A stretch of DNA of 64,000 bases, taken from the NCBI GenBank assembly GCA_028285545.1, contig JANQPA010000106.1, positions 48,065 to 112,064 on the forward strand, given 5' to 3'. Origin of the DNA: Saprospiraceae bacterium. GTDB taxonomy: Bacteria; Bacteroidota; Bacteroidia; Chitinophagales; Saprospiraceae. Under the pieces are notes generated by a model. The model worked only from the letters and a program-made list of their open reading frames with translations. It searched no databases and was not told the origin of the DNA. Positions 11,501 to 17,589 of the stretch are shown here, piece by piece. The first letter of the stretch is position 1. Every line of letters starts with the position of its first letter. The position numbers and the translations under genes are program-made.

Positions 11501-11645
11501 TTTGTTGACAGAAATTGTTCGGAGAAGAGCTGTATTTAAAATGCTGGATATTGTAAGAGAAAACAGGGAAGTGAAGCATGCGATCCAAAAAATAACACAA
11601 AATGGTAGCACACACATTATTGGATGGGATGAAGGAGAAGGATAG
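2508..11645 (+). CDS. Giant 3045-aa protein with a lectin-like N-terminus and a carboxypeptidase-regulatory-like domain
   Basis: Function is not recognised. The ORF is uninterrupted over 9.1 kb, with no signal peptide, no T9SS sorting domain and no transmembrane segment. Residues ~30-240 read as a concanavalin-like jelly roll (alternating beta strands, a D-W-T-N-Y-F-R-type strand, and a closing F-D-G-F-x-V strand), as in LamG or 3-keto-disaccharide hydrolase domains. Residues ~1767-1845 read as a carboxypeptidase-regulatory-like fold (I-I-R-G-R-I, G-I-P-N-V-R-V, D-D-G-S-F-E-F). Residues ~2800-2950 look like another beta-sandwich. The rest is beta-rich, acidic and low in cysteine. It shares direction and probably a transcript with the 809-aa repeat gene. 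Its lack of any export signal contrasts with the two T9SS giants further right. It could be an intracellular scaffold, or cargo of a dedicated machine encoded outside the window. The ORF is certain; the domain calls are from memory of the folds. Confidence 0.88.
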   Translation: MGNNSNSIIINGPFWDAQATIVKVLNPVSTSPITLFGENFNTYNKGQSPENWRETGDLINATFADQKFKIDDLSDDLVLRTANQTQSKFHSHVDTISSRDWTNYQFRGQFRNTNVNGKVGVTFLSQFRVNGSNAYYRLSNEGEDQTLVLQKRVEGQEAVIVQSFNLAMPLKKFVDFEVTTEDTGNLTKITVKVNIGNQEEIIVFEDADNNRLISGTVGIYADGTGMKQFDGFVVKGLGAVDYSAIKGLFIDYPPAFVEEEENIILIPGTQIVVCKVHSAAISLFGEGSVLLEWESPASSSAEIPNYDAQQLKEEVAKGKLSLLALRNMSGGDMPTFRCLNGYINLNFLEAKDNAENRLYEELRLSKADPGLRSGMSNLPGTISLNASGISLFGAIELPWVLNPVREHPAYFLLVKTFAKNNSDLKYRLLLQKERFTKEEELLWIDAWQEFAAAVNPKFPQLPIKKVPAQPSSPSWLTFEVSDIFNIPSLFWLLELETTNSLTEPTLNFDKGTVSIFLTDQRLYDEENAPDAVAKILPDQLKVLKVSDATSSKLEIIINPSVDGNSLEDDNMLSVIYSAQHLNNTEWDETFKAQNLRLAYDAVETPRRLRMHQDLLTPAWNGSFNDENKASEPLDQPIIWGGVPLEDGWCQLPVFNLTEQIYIDIGLSNDIDSTSQQQVDSKFQGAVSYTNLEVLAQPEGELKENNWDFNILNTEQLFGKISLESNDLDKLELKSINLVLKDPEVSLNGFVWMSTQKPSVNNALPNFDNWINALFPINLKSISEKLIFPPLLFFEFEELNFKLPLGLDEEQGLHAVLDNWNVRYQADEPKVKQLMDANLLSENILLDNLPLIWIHHPVLPAIQALPLTQSSEPPNFPSTSRQLAPFSFKRVESNGAFFPDNWNFASVGGAKTWLNAVGDLVANKEWESLEDIPMVSLSIPGLIFDPKLGLSEPASYYQQLRVQYRLDLPYTDEINALAQLPKEPKRDDEITPLPDDPPIEPPLPLDRSSFLEHWQRLSNLANLASVDAVETLQEENGEVSVQNLIEPLIWPINLTAALNQYPGALHLQDLLSGESVSLEKLAALKGISGRFSKKEDNKIELTNTGDHLIEVEANSMLNWRSEDGKSFRDQRGLYRSQVEKQNIPNLLFQTQVSLNENGTTYNISSLFSGLEMKISEEQEWLFWFKDVPLKIKGNSEIFQASGDDAFIRSTISKDKDINDPEGLSKSYNFLQGYEWRLKGQGDTGTEIGYLPLLNLHFYPLSLDEVQFKEKLLEKVVVVGRLQLPNVSNTEQDTLNNTVRVTFSNLNGTMVLSQVAPYFDEVPIEWPLEVDESKSQGEIPRLCWSSLILHKTDSIPTHFELVAPIAKLLLFETEWKIQLENIDLSSGLLEEKSINLSEDLPQDIIADAYTLALDLENNFRHRFDLFFNIRLGDQKRANFSARIIFHIVSEEEEFISLDEAKLFDLLPLEFVPPGGAACEGRQEEEDIEEGQSKLTVHYANLSLQFNWANISTDQEETIYFLPGIPLNTQSQICNPGIATLSFKPGKIINGIPELIIQSGYLEAVFSTGWNGFLQSNAVMTKSMVFDATAGEVTIGFNSEFLTNRWLDKVLLNGYLEVKNLISWPFNLNHDPTTQTLLVPSASDPSPGDLVHLRHSIRILLNQHQLSSDILAVSELEENSDCIFHLSEEKTWQFLAVAEHQIVKIDPSSIINESEEQMKEEFRWTVQQEIRWIPKKRYKHFINFLSGKELSADDLSDVIESDEVFIDEESDEAIIRGRIINDLNQGIPNVRVQLYIKLGLNLVALSGVPFTTTQDDGSFEFIGVPKQEILRSDDGQVFFKVWRPGVEDFILPQDSPAWNLEMQSQIILLNIDFEARQANYLSMPLCELLSEALDYTDDHTIIVEASSPFWLRAEPIGTQNFTNIQFLPNGIQSAILSSPEDYLASDPQDPKWQLLCMPFIGRLQRNLDAYTNLEPENVDLLKGLNVDPIIGILGAKNLNMVPPRWALALSSWSDAENYVLSVNIFDSPTFLRFSSLDFQVLQENWIRLQNPPTEGKAQNLTSITASLPDGVSRISRAASLVQAFIAMRMAFPPKANDYNLEFLEEWYKEINNLEEGEDLGKEIVWEDLYGRTGPVSWREDSLMEFTFPSSLNASNEIPLQWVGLGLNLLELLSISTTTITTGDAKRFAAATVIPVPDHQAPMSFAVSPYLGLKFLSINENRSLLLVSSELLCLDQVSNSLRPIISRLWTKSPSGEEPLSFADLLSQIDFWARETHAKLCPDSPLAIVRLRKIEGRENAEGLVTTTYGFRWVKIIAKAQLPKRVFNLRTKVDYLKFREGQFGGFDIMSQVEANPQSLPAHDFELAAPQVVGVQAIYIDPEQLKNEGSLDEKEQSLARVSKDWPYGLSTLKLTSTFTEDSKGVVGKQELNPEEISRIRLWWQSVQHFVQYRSALSGQSVSGLPSKFKAEAIKSLLPILPDLPLPDKEIFDIINLDADDANDKLSRIWQTILPGEVSVYPIGSRSGAPFIFRHYLQTQAVYQDEEKQWQSKSLNSGSIPVQHRFPRPVSIPPNSLGGENHALQTWASYFIPDMNSYAELQPQDEAFFAGLIEVNEEGLLVKPWRGLNIRIDEPVYGAIPLNWNGRLELNIEAFRSLPGTEPFEEKFNPEQWEIFARIESENEKLIFQLFSDSDKENSDLSSIRDGKVILNFIQASSNSEEEELSNRLSSILNSFLPGETLELQLLVRDQETTPGFYQTLSIPLTMLAEVDRFLPVEPYFVQFEDPEYNRKLASSSANATRLLVVGKDLITMRLSTDRKTYNSGSKISFRFDILEEGKTLKEIFELNPNLERMEEKYTLVLKRFDVKDGVDKIIGTYTEILNPLGQSETLSRGKLFQFSILDELLNSTVTEFRPIDDGDTLQLELKIEMTKFEKPSVGEEEFVSIDLKEKIILDLNIVLENVDPVPDAAYALLKAVSMDTSLQVQCARFAWAPNPQRIELVNPDDLLTEIVRRRAVFKMLDIVRENREVKHAIQKITQNGSTHIIGWDEGEG

Positions 11646-11658
11646 GTTTTGAATTAAA

Positions 11659-11694
11659 TTTTGTAATGGCCGGTGACCACCGGCCATTACAAAA
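11659..11694. terminator. Bidirectional intrinsic terminator
   Basis: A perfect 17-bp inverted repeat (arms 11659-11675 and 11678-11694, GC-rich core GGCCGGTG/CACCGGCC) is flanked by T runs on one side and A runs on the other. It lies between the convergent ends of the 3045-aa gene and the small secreted-protein gene, so it can stop transcription from both. Confidence 0.85.
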
Positions 11695-11705
11695 TATATT
11701 TTTTA

Positions 11706-12416
11706 CTAATTCGATCGTGCTGTCATACTATACCTGAACCAATTTCCTACTGAAACATTTTTTACCATAACTGAGTAGGTTCTTCCCTGGGCATTATTGA
11801 CTGTTAGGGTCATACGATTCTGGTTTTTGTCAAAGACTTTGGACTGAATGGTTTGATTTCCAAGTTTCACATACACATTAGCTCGTGCTGATCCACCAGT
11901 GCGAGTAATGGTGATGGTGGCTTGGTTGCCACAAGATTGACTAAGTCTGGTTGTTTTCTGGCCTTGTCCTGCCAAGTTTGCATTTGCACTTCCCAAAGCA
12001 GTAGTCTGGCCGGTCACTCGTAGTGTATATTCAAACTTATTGGCCATTGATTGATTAACGATGTCGATACGGACCGTTTTACCTCTTACATTATTGAGGG
12101 TTCGGCTTCTTGCGGCTGTATAGTTACCATTATTGAATACAATGTCTGTTCTTTTTTGATTATTGACATAAATATTGACAATGGTTTGGGCTTTTCCTCC
12201 TCTTTTATTGATCGTTACAGTAATATTATTAGAATTAGGAACGATGGTTGTCTTTGCTGGCCCTCCGGCATAAACAGTACCAGTACGAGATTTTAAAACC
12301 TTTATGCATCCTGAAAAAACATCATCCATGTTTGAAGAGGCATGACTGGAATTAGGGAAGTTTACCAAAGCTAAGGCTAAAACAAAACTGAAGAAAAAAG
12401 AAATTGAAGCTCTCAT
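11706..12416 (-). CDS. Secreted protein with two tandem beta-sandwich repeats
   Basis: A 236-aa protein with a clear signal peptide (basic start, hydrophobic stretch, probable cleavage after the S-H-A near residue 27). The mature part holds two homologous ~80-aa units, about residues 55-135 and 150-234. Each has a T-I-T-V/I-T-I-x-R-x-G-G-x-A strand, then N-V/I-Y-V-x-x-N/G-N-Q, a central N-N-x-x-G-R/K-T-Y/V turn, and a final V-x-N-x-S-x-x-N-x-F-x-Y strand. Two cysteines (near 37 and 162) might pair. The mature protein is basic and rich in Asn and Thr. No enzyme motif is visible; a periplasmic or surface binding role is inference. A good Bacteroidota promoter lies upstream (12469-12498). The gene converges on the 3045-aa gene. 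Confidence 0.8.
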   Translation of the reverse strand: MRASISFFFSFVLALALVNFPNSSHASSNMDDVFSGCIKVLKSRTGTVYAGGPAKTTIVPNSNNITVTINKRGGKAQTIVNIYVNNQKRTDIVFNNGNYTAARSRTLNNVRGKTVRIDIVNQSMANKFEYTLRVTGQTTALGSANANLAGQGQKTTRLSQSCGNQATITITRTGGSARANVYVKLGNQTIQSKVFDKNQNRMTLTVNNAQGRTYSVMVKNVSVGNWFRYSMTARSN

Positions 12417-12468
12417 GATTGTTAGATTTTTTGTGGTTGAAATTAAATTTTGATTAAAATTGATACCA

Positions 12469-12498
12469 CAAAAGTATCCTCAAAAGAGCCTGAGCAAA
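12469..12498 (-). promoter_or_regulatory. Bacteroidota-type sigma-A promoter
   Basis: On the minus strand a -33 TTTG (12495-12498) is followed by an 18-base spacer and TACTTTTG (12469-12476), matching the phylum consensus TTTG/TAnnTTTG. The start codon of the secreted two-repeat protein follows about 50 bases later. A 7-bp hairpin ATCACCC/GGGTGAT (12498-12515) abuts the -33 element and may end the M23 peptidase transcript, but it lacks a strong T run. Confidence 0.7.
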
Positions 12499-12536
12499 TC
12501 ACCCTTTGGGGTGATATTGAACTTGGGTGAAAAAAA

Positions 12537-13910
12537 TTATTCTCGAATTTCCATCCAACCTATTGAATTGTCTTCATATTCTACCAATTTGAAAGTTTCG
12601 CTCTGAGCCAGCACACTAACCTGGTCAGTTGCCTGTAATATAGCTACAGGAGCAGCAGAAGGGGTAGCCTGATTTAATATTTCAGTATGAGTCTCCAGGG
12701 TTAATTGTTGCAATGGTCTTTCAGTTGATTGAATACTAGTGCCAAAAAGATATCCTTGCATCCCTTCAGGGGTCAGCACACGGTACCAACCTCTCGAAGC
12801 TGACAAAATTTCGATAGGCAGATGCCGCTTTAATCTGGTAATGCTCTCACTTCGACGATCCGGACTCACTCTAAGTCTGGCATTATTTTCTCTGACCCTC
12901 ATCCATTGCCCGATAAAGGTGGTATCTCCCAGAAAAGAAGAAGGCTTGGCGTTTTGCCTGGCTACAAAAGGATGGGGATCTACCGCTCCATATCCTCGGC
13001 GGTAAATGCTAAAATGAAGATGGGGTGGTGTAAACCTTGCATTTCCGGTATTTCCTACCAGGCCAAGGGTATCTCCTGCCTTTACCCAAACCCCTTCTTT
13101 AACCAACTGGCTATCCAGGTGAGCATAATAAAGGGATTGTTTCCGCAGGGTATCTGATAACCATACCTGCTTTCCTCCGAGCCCCTGATCCCGAACCCTT
13201 CGAATCCATCCATCTGTAAGAGCAACAACAGGTGTACCTCTTCGGGCGAAGATATCAATTCCTTTATGGGTCCGCCGACCTCCATCACGAGGATCACCAA
13301 AAAAGCTCCAAACATCCCGATTGCCTTTACCACTAACTGGAAAATAACTGTAGGAAGGTTGGACAATAATATCCAGGTTGTATCTGCAGGCTGCTAATAA
13401 CTCAGGCTGCACCCGGAGGATATAAATTCCCGAGTTTTTAATCTCGTATTCAAGACTATCAGTTTGATATTCTTCAGCATGAAAAACAGGCTGGATGTTT
13501 ATTATACTGTCTATCAGCTCTTCATAAAAAAGATCAACAAATAATAAGGTGTTTTCTTGACCAGCAAGCAGATTTATTTTTAGTAATTCTCCCATTTTTA
13601 AATCCAATCGATAGCCTAGTGCTGATGGCTTTTCTGCTCTGAAAAACCCCTGTTCCCTATGTGGGGATTTAATTAAAACACTATCCTTAAGTGCTTGAGC
13701 ACCTACCGAACGCCAGGTTGTCGCCAGCCGGGATTGACTAAGTCCGGTTGAATCCAATGCTGCTCCATATTTTTCCCAGGGAGTAAGTTTTGGTGGCTTA
13801 GGCCTGAAAAAGGGCGATTCATTTTTACAGGAAAAAACTAGAACTGATAGGATGATCAGAACAGTGAAATAAGAGAGAACAACGGGTAGCGAAAAGGTCT
13901 TTATGCTCAT
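12537..13910 (-). CDS. M23-family peptidase lipoprotein with SH3-like domains
   Basis: A 457-aa lipoprotein: residues 1-28 form a signal with lipobox L-V-F-S-C (Cys28). Residues ~50-180 resemble a bacterial pre-peptidase beta domain. The LytM/M23 metallopeptidase domain spans ~195-320, with zinc-ligand motifs H-K-G-I-D (near 215) and H-L-H-F (near 298). An SH3b-like domain follows at ~336-395 (L-R-V-S-P opening, G-W-Y-R-V core, G-Y-L-F close), then a degenerate second SH3-like stretch at the C-terminus. Family knowledge: M23 enzymes cut peptide cross-links of peptidoglycan, and SH3b domains often target the wall. It is probably anchored in the outer membrane facing the periplasm. It stands alone in its transcript. 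Confidence 0.9.
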   Translation of the reverse strand: MSIKTFSLPVVLSYFTVLIILSVLVFSCKNESPFFRPKPPKLTPWEKYGAALDSTGLSQSRLATTWRSVGAQALKDSVLIKSPHREQGFFRAEKPSALGYRLDLKMGELLKINLLAGQENTLLFVDLFYEELIDSIINIQPVFHAEEYQTDSLEYEIKNSGIYILRVQPELLAACRYNLDIIVQPSYSYFPVSGKGNRDVWSFFGDPRDGGRRTHKGIDIFARRGTPVVALTDGWIRRVRDQGLGGKQVWLSDTLRKQSLYYAHLDSQLVKEGVWVKAGDTLGLVGNTGNARFTPPHLHFSIYRRGYGAVDPHPFVARQNAKPSSFLGDTTFIGQWMRVRENNARLRVSPDRRSESITRLKRHLPIEILSASRGWYRVLTPEGMQGYLFGTSIQSTERPLQQLTLETHTEILNQATPSAAPVAILQATDQVSVLAQSETFKLVEYEDNSIGWMEIRE

Positions 13911-14008
13911 GCGAAATAGGGTAGCAATTTTATGTTACGGTCTAATATATCACCTTTGCTTTTGGAAAACTAATTTGACTTGTTTTTTTGCTTTTTTTTA
14001 AGATTATT

Positions 14009-14048
14009 GTTCCACGGTTCCACGGTTCCACGGTTCCACGGTTCCACG
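14009..14048. repeat. Five exact copies of GTTCCACG (8-bp microsatellite)
   Basis: Five uninterrupted 8-bp units GTTCCACG occupy 14009-14048, in the 339-base gap between the M23 peptidase start and the SSB gene. Related GTTCC-based tracts occur in the window at 19280-19314, 19467-19487 and 35002-35033. The rest of the gap is AT-rich and holds only the SSB promoter. Confidence 0.95.
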
Positions 14049-14186
14049 GTTATGGGATTTTTATTTAAGGATAGGCAAGTCAATAATTTTTATCTCAAGT
14101 AAATACCTCTGGTCGTCAATAATTCACTGGTTTTGGAAATTTAATTGTCAAAACAATCTGGTTTCAAGGGATTATTGTTCCTAAAA

Positions 14187-14217
14187 TTTGACAAATTTAA
14201 TTAAAATGCGTATATTG
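14187..14217 (+). promoter_or_regulatory. Probable Bacteroidota-type promoter for the SSB gene
   Basis: TTTG at 14187-14190, a 20-base spacer, then TATATTG at 14211-14217, close to the TTTG/TAnnTTTG consensus. The start codon follows 32 bases downstream. Confidence 0.5.
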
Positions 14218-14249
14218 TAGTATTATTTAACTTATTTGATAATAAAAAT

Positions 14250-14624
14250 ATGGCTATTAATAATAGTGTAACTCTAATTGGGAATATGGGCTCTGAGGCT
14301 CGTATTATTGAAACCGAAGAAAAAACATTTGCGGCTTTTTCTCTGGCCACCACGGATACCTATTTAGATAAAGATGGAATGTGGCAGGATAAGCAAACCA
14401 TCTGGCATGATGTGGTTGTTTTTAATCCGGTGTTGATGGAAATGATCCGCCATTTTAAAACTGGTGCCCGAATACGATTGAATGGAGCGTTGTCATATCG
14501 GCCTTTTGAGGTTAAAATTGCCAAGAACAAAACCATTACTAAAAAAGAGGTAAGTATTGTGGCACGTACCATTGAACTAGCTCCTTTGGTGAAAAAGAAA
14601 AAAGAAATGAGTGAAATGAATTAA
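14250..14624 (+). CDS. ssb: Short accessory single-stranded DNA-binding protein
   Basis: A 124-aa protein with the SSB/OB-fold signature: N-N-S-V-T-L-I-G-N-M-G at the start, A-A-F-S-L-A-T-T strand, W-H-D-V-V-V-F strand, and a G-A-R-I-R-L-N-G turn. It binds ssDNA during replication, repair or recombination. It is shorter than housekeeping SSBs and lacks the glycine-rich tail and acidic D-D-I-P-F-type tip that recruits partner proteins, ending instead in a lysine-rich stretch. This suggests a second, specialised copy, as often carried in Bacteroidota alongside the main ssb. It is monocistronic, with its own promoter and a downstream hairpin at 14666-14698. The symbol is by family only. Confidence 0.85.
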   Translation: MAINNSVTLIGNMGSEARIIETEEKTFAAFSLATTDTYLDKDGMWQDKQTIWHDVVVFNPVLMEMIRHFKTGARIRLNGALSYRPFEVKIAKNKTITKKEVSIVARTIELAPLVKKKKEMSEMN

Positions 14625-14665
14625 AGAAATAATAAACAATCTTAAGAAAGAAATATTAGAATCGG

Positions 14666-14698
14666 TGGCAAGAGGACAATTGGCCTTTTGCCATTTTT
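14666..14698 (+). terminator. Intrinsic terminator after the SSB gene
   Basis: A 10-bp stem (TGGCAAGAGG at 14666-14675 with CCTTTTGCCA at 14684-14693, one G-U pair) with an 8-base loop is followed by a T run (14694-14698). Confidence 0.6.
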
Positions 14699-14770
14699 CA
14701 ATTTTTAAGATCTACTTGGGTATATTGGACCAAATTTGTCTTTACCATATTATTCAATAGATCTTAAATC

Positions 14771-15565
14771 ATGAAAAAATTAATATTCTCATTTTTATGC
14801 TTATTTATTCTTAGCTGTAATAATAGTTCCCAAAATGAAGTAGGAGAGGAGCAAGTCGAAAATGAAATCAAAAACGAAGTTTTAGTATTGGGGCTTATCC
14901 ATGGAAGACACCGAACAGCAGAAGAATTTAGCATAGAAATTCTTACTGATATCATTAAAAAAATCAACCCGGATTTAATTCTTACAGAGATTCCTCCTGA
15001 TCGATTCCCTACTGCCGCGGAAGAATATAAAAACAATGATACCATTACCGAGCCCAGAGTAGTGCGTTTTCCTGAGTATGTAGATGTGGTATTCCCCCTT
15101 ACCAAAGAAATGGATTTTGAAATTATCCCTACCGCAGGATGGACCAAAGAGATGGCTGATGCCAGATCTGCAAAATTGAAGAGTATCTCCGAAGATCCTG
15201 AGCGTACATCTGATTGGCAAGAGTACACAAAGGCCGGAGCCAAATCAGATTCATTAATAAATGCCCGTGGTTTGGAGAATGATCCCTGGTGGATCAACTC
15301 AGATGAATACGATGAATTTGTAGAGGTTCGCCTAAGTGTTTATAATCGCCTGTTTAATGAGGAACTTGGTTTGGGAGGCTGGGATAATATCAATGAAGCT
15401 CATTATGGACACATTGAAAATGCACTTGAAAAACACAAAAATCAAGGAAAGCGCATTTTGATAACCTATGGAGCTGGCCATAAGGGATGGTTTTTAAGAG
15501 AATTAAAAAAGAGAGATGATATAAATTTGTTGTCTTTTGAGGAGGTTTATCCGAAGGGGGGATGA
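14771..15565 (+). CDS. TraB/GumN (TIKI)-like lipoprotein
   Basis: A 264-aa lipoprotein with lipobox F-I-L-S-C (Cys16) and a short acidic linker. The mature part opens with V-L-V-L-G-L-I-H-G-R-H-R, followed by I-N-P-D-L-I-L-T-E-I-P-P. It has an E-A-H-Y-G-H-I-E-N helix near residue 215 and ends with I-T-Y-G-A-G-H-K-G-W-F. The G-x-x-H start, glutamate after a D-L-I strand, and late G-x-G-H motif fit the TraB/PrgY/GumN/TIKI superfamily of putative metallo-hydrolases; related EreA/ChaN-like folds are an alternative. The catalytic role is inference. Its stop lies only 9 bases from the convergent anti-sigma gene and no shared terminator is evident there. Confidence 0.6.
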   Translation: MKKLIFSFLCLFILSCNNSSQNEVGEEQVENEIKNEVLVLGLIHGRHRTAEEFSIEILTDIIKKINPDLILTEIPPDRFPTAAEEYKNNDTITEPRVVRFPEYVDVVFPLTKEMDFEIIPTAGWTKEMADARSAKLKSISEDPERTSDWQEYTKAGAKSDSLINARGLENDPWWINSDEYDEFVEVRLSVYNRLFNEELGLGGWDNINEAHYGHIENALEKHKNQGKRILITYGAGHKGWFLRELKKRDDINLLSFEEVYPKGG

Positions 15566-15574
15566 TGAAAATCC

Positions 15575-16864
15575 TCAAAAAGTTCTGGAAATACTGCCAG
15601 TGGTGGTCAGCAAAATATTCTTAACTTTTTCCTTATTAAAACGATAGCTAAAGCCATTAAGCTGGCCATTATCTCCTTTCAGAATTTTTAATTCCAGCAC
15701 ATCAAAATTTCGTCCTCTTAAGCTGAAGTCCAAACCTCTGGGGTGTTGGAAATGAAGTTTAACCATAGTTATCAATCCATCATCTTCATTAAAACTGGAA
15801 GAGGTAACCTTCAAACCCTGCCTCTCCAACTCTTTTTTCATGTCATCGAAATCCGATCGTTTTTCCTCCTTATACAAAATGAGGGCGCCCTTTTTTCCAG
15901 CTTGTTGATTTCCATTTACAGTTCCTTCACCATTGATTCTTAAGGACTCATCCTGGAGTCCAAGATCTTGTAGATCAATATCACCACGTAATTGTCCTCG
16001 AAATCCTTCTTCTCTTAAATCACCTATGGCTACGTATTTGGGAGTGATTTGGGCAATCCTGTTTTCGCAAGGGACGATATTATACTTAGAAAGAAGTTGA
16101 GTGTATTTATAGGAGACATCGCTTTCTATTTTTTCATTTTCAATTGAAAAACCTGTTTCCTCCATAAATAACCTAATCTTGTAATCATTGCTGGTAATGA
16201 GCCGATCTTCCCGTAATAATTGGACCAATTCAGTCTTAAATTGACCAATTCGATCCCCGATGTTTACATCTCCGCTGCAAGGGATGGGTAAATTTTCTCC
16301 TGAATCATTCTGTGCTTCTCTTTGCTCTTTAGGGTTGTCTTCTTCAGCTTCAAAATCAAATAAAAATTCCGGATTTTCATCGGGAAGAAGAGTATTTTCA
16401 AGATCCTCTTCCGGTAATTGTGGCAATTCAGTGGAATCAAAAGGAAAATAAATCGTTTTGTTTTGTGATGGAAGCGGGTCAGGCATCGGATCATTTAAGG
16501 CGGATGGAGGAAGAACGGCTAATTCTTCAATTTCAGTTTGGGAAGCATCCGTACTATTGGCCTCTGCCAGGGAAGCTTTACCTGTACCATTTATGAATAA
16601 TAATGTACCTACTGTTAAAGTCAAACTGCCTAAAGTGATCATACCTACAAGGTTTAAATTAATATTTTGAAATATCCAGTTTAGTAATCCTGCATCGGGA
16701 ATGGCGGAACCATCCACAGGAGCAAATTCTCCACCAGCAGCATCCGCATAATCTGGAGCCATTTGCTGGGAAATGCTGTCCCATAAATTGTCAGAGGGGC
16801 GGCTGCTAAATTGCTGCACTTCCTCGCGGACAAAGGCCTCGAATTCTTTATTTTTATCTTTCAT
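15575..16864 (-). CDS. Membrane-bound anti-sigma-like protein, partner of the ECF sigma factor
   Basis: A 429-aa protein with a cytoplasmic N-terminal ~65 residues containing F-V-R-E-E-V and N-L-W-D-S-I-S-Q-Q-M, a pattern common in Bacteroidota proteins encoded directly after ECF sigma genes. One membrane segment follows (~68-92, rich in G, L, T and V), then an acidic proline-rich linker and a ~250-aa periplasmic domain I do not recognise, with two cysteines and a G-Q-L-R-G-D-I repeat-like beta region. Its start overlaps the sigma gene stop by 4 bases (ATGA), showing translational coupling. By context it holds the sigma factor at the membrane and senses an envelope signal; that is inference. 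No zinc-finger anti-sigma motif is visible. Confidence 0.75.
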   Translation of the reverse strand: MKDKNKEFEAFVREEVQQFSSRPSDNLWDSISQQMAPDYADAAGGEFAPVDGSAIPDAGLLNWIFQNINLNLVGMITLGSLTLTVGTLLFINGTGKASLAEANSTDASQTEIEELAVLPPSALNDPMPDPLPSQNKTIYFPFDSTELPQLPEEDLENTLLPDENPEFLFDFEAEEDNPKEQREAQNDSGENLPIPCSGDVNIGDRIGQFKTELVQLLREDRLITSNDYKIRLFMEETGFSIENEKIESDVSYKYTQLLSKYNIVPCENRIAQITPKYVAIGDLREEGFRGQLRGDIDLQDLGLQDESLRINGEGTVNGNQQAGKKGALILYKEEKRSDFDDMKKELERQGLKVTSSSFNEDDGLITMVKLHFQHPRGLDFSLRGRNFDVLELKILKGDNGQLNGFSYRFNKEKVKNILLTTTGSISRTF

Positions 16865-17415
16865 TGCTGCTCAATTCTTAATTCGGAATAAGATTTCTGT
16901 AATGCCTTCCGAGCCCTGAAATAATAAGACCTTACGGTCGTTTCATTCATATTCAAAAGTTCCCCAATTTCCTTAAAGGAATATTCCTCAATTGCCCGCA
17001 GGTTAAAGATACTTTGATAGAGTACCGGCAATTGCTGGATTAAATAAATAATGTGATCCCCATTTTTTTGCCTTTTTATCATATCCGGATCAGGGATCTT
17101 ATTGATTTTTATTTCATCCAATTCAACGGTCAACATTTCCTTAGCTCTGTATTTACGTATATGCATCAAGGCCGTCCGAACCATAATGCTTCGGAGCCAA
17201 CCCTCAAAAGATCCTTTTCCTGAGTATTGATGAAGTACTTTAAAGACCTTTAAAAAACCTTCTTGTAAGATATCTTCAGCCTCCTGATGATTACGGGCAT
17301 AACGTAAACAAATACCAAAGCAGCGGACTTTATACTTCTCGTACAGCCTGAACTGTTCCTTTCGGTTACCGGCCAGACAAGCTTTTAAGTCGATATTTTT
17401 AGAAATTTCCTGCAT
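16861..17415 (-). CDS. ECF-family RNA polymerase sigma factor
   Basis: A 184-aa sigma-70 family protein. Region 2 lies at residues ~20-90 (L-Y-E-K-Y, N-H-Q-E-A-E-D-I-L-Q-E-G-F, G-S-F-E-G-W-L-R-S-I core-binding and -10 recognition helices). Region 4 lies at ~125-178 (L-P-x-x-Y-Q-S-I-F-N-L-R-A-I-E-E-Y-S-F, E-I-G-E-L-L-N-M-N-E-T-T-V-R-S helix-turn-helix). It lacks regions 1 and 3, as usual for ECF factors. The 4-base overlap with the downstream anti-sigma-like gene supports a sigma/anti-sigma pair. Target genes cannot be read from the sequence. A GTAACC-N15 motif lies upstream but on the opposite strand. Confidence 0.9.
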   Translation of the reverse strand: MQEISKNIDLKACLAGNRKEQFRLYEKYKVRCFGICLRYARNHQEAEDILQEGFLKVFKVLHQYSGKGSFEGWLRSIMVRTALMHIRKYRAKEMLTVELDEIKINKIPDPDMIKRQKNGDHIIYLIQQLPVLYQSIFNLRAIEEYSFKEIGELLNMNETTVRSYYFRARKALQKSYSELRIEQQ

Positions 17416-17488
17416 GGAGATATTTGTTGTCTGACATTAAAGGTGCATGATTATTTAGGTATGTTGCAAATTTGATGTATTTTTTTGT

Positions 17489-17515
17489 GTAACCCCTGGA
17501 CTGTGTAATTCGACT
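17489..17515 (+). promoter_or_regulatory. Possible ECF-type promoter upstream of the serine hydrolase
   Basis: GTAACC (17489-17494), 15 bases, then TCGACT (17510-17515). The same GTAACC-N15 layout occurs before the second ECF sigma gene (22910). It points toward the serine hydrolase start at 17590. The similarity of the -35-like element is seen; its use by an ECF sigma is inference. Confidence 0.3.
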
Positions 17516-17589
17516 TCTATTAAATGCATGTATGTTCAATGAGAAAATAACCATAAAAAATCATTTTTTAAATATCTAATCATCTTGCT

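Noticed and set aside
14009..14048. CRISPR-like array
   Set aside because: The repeats are 8 bp with no spacers and there is no cas gene; it is a microsatellite.
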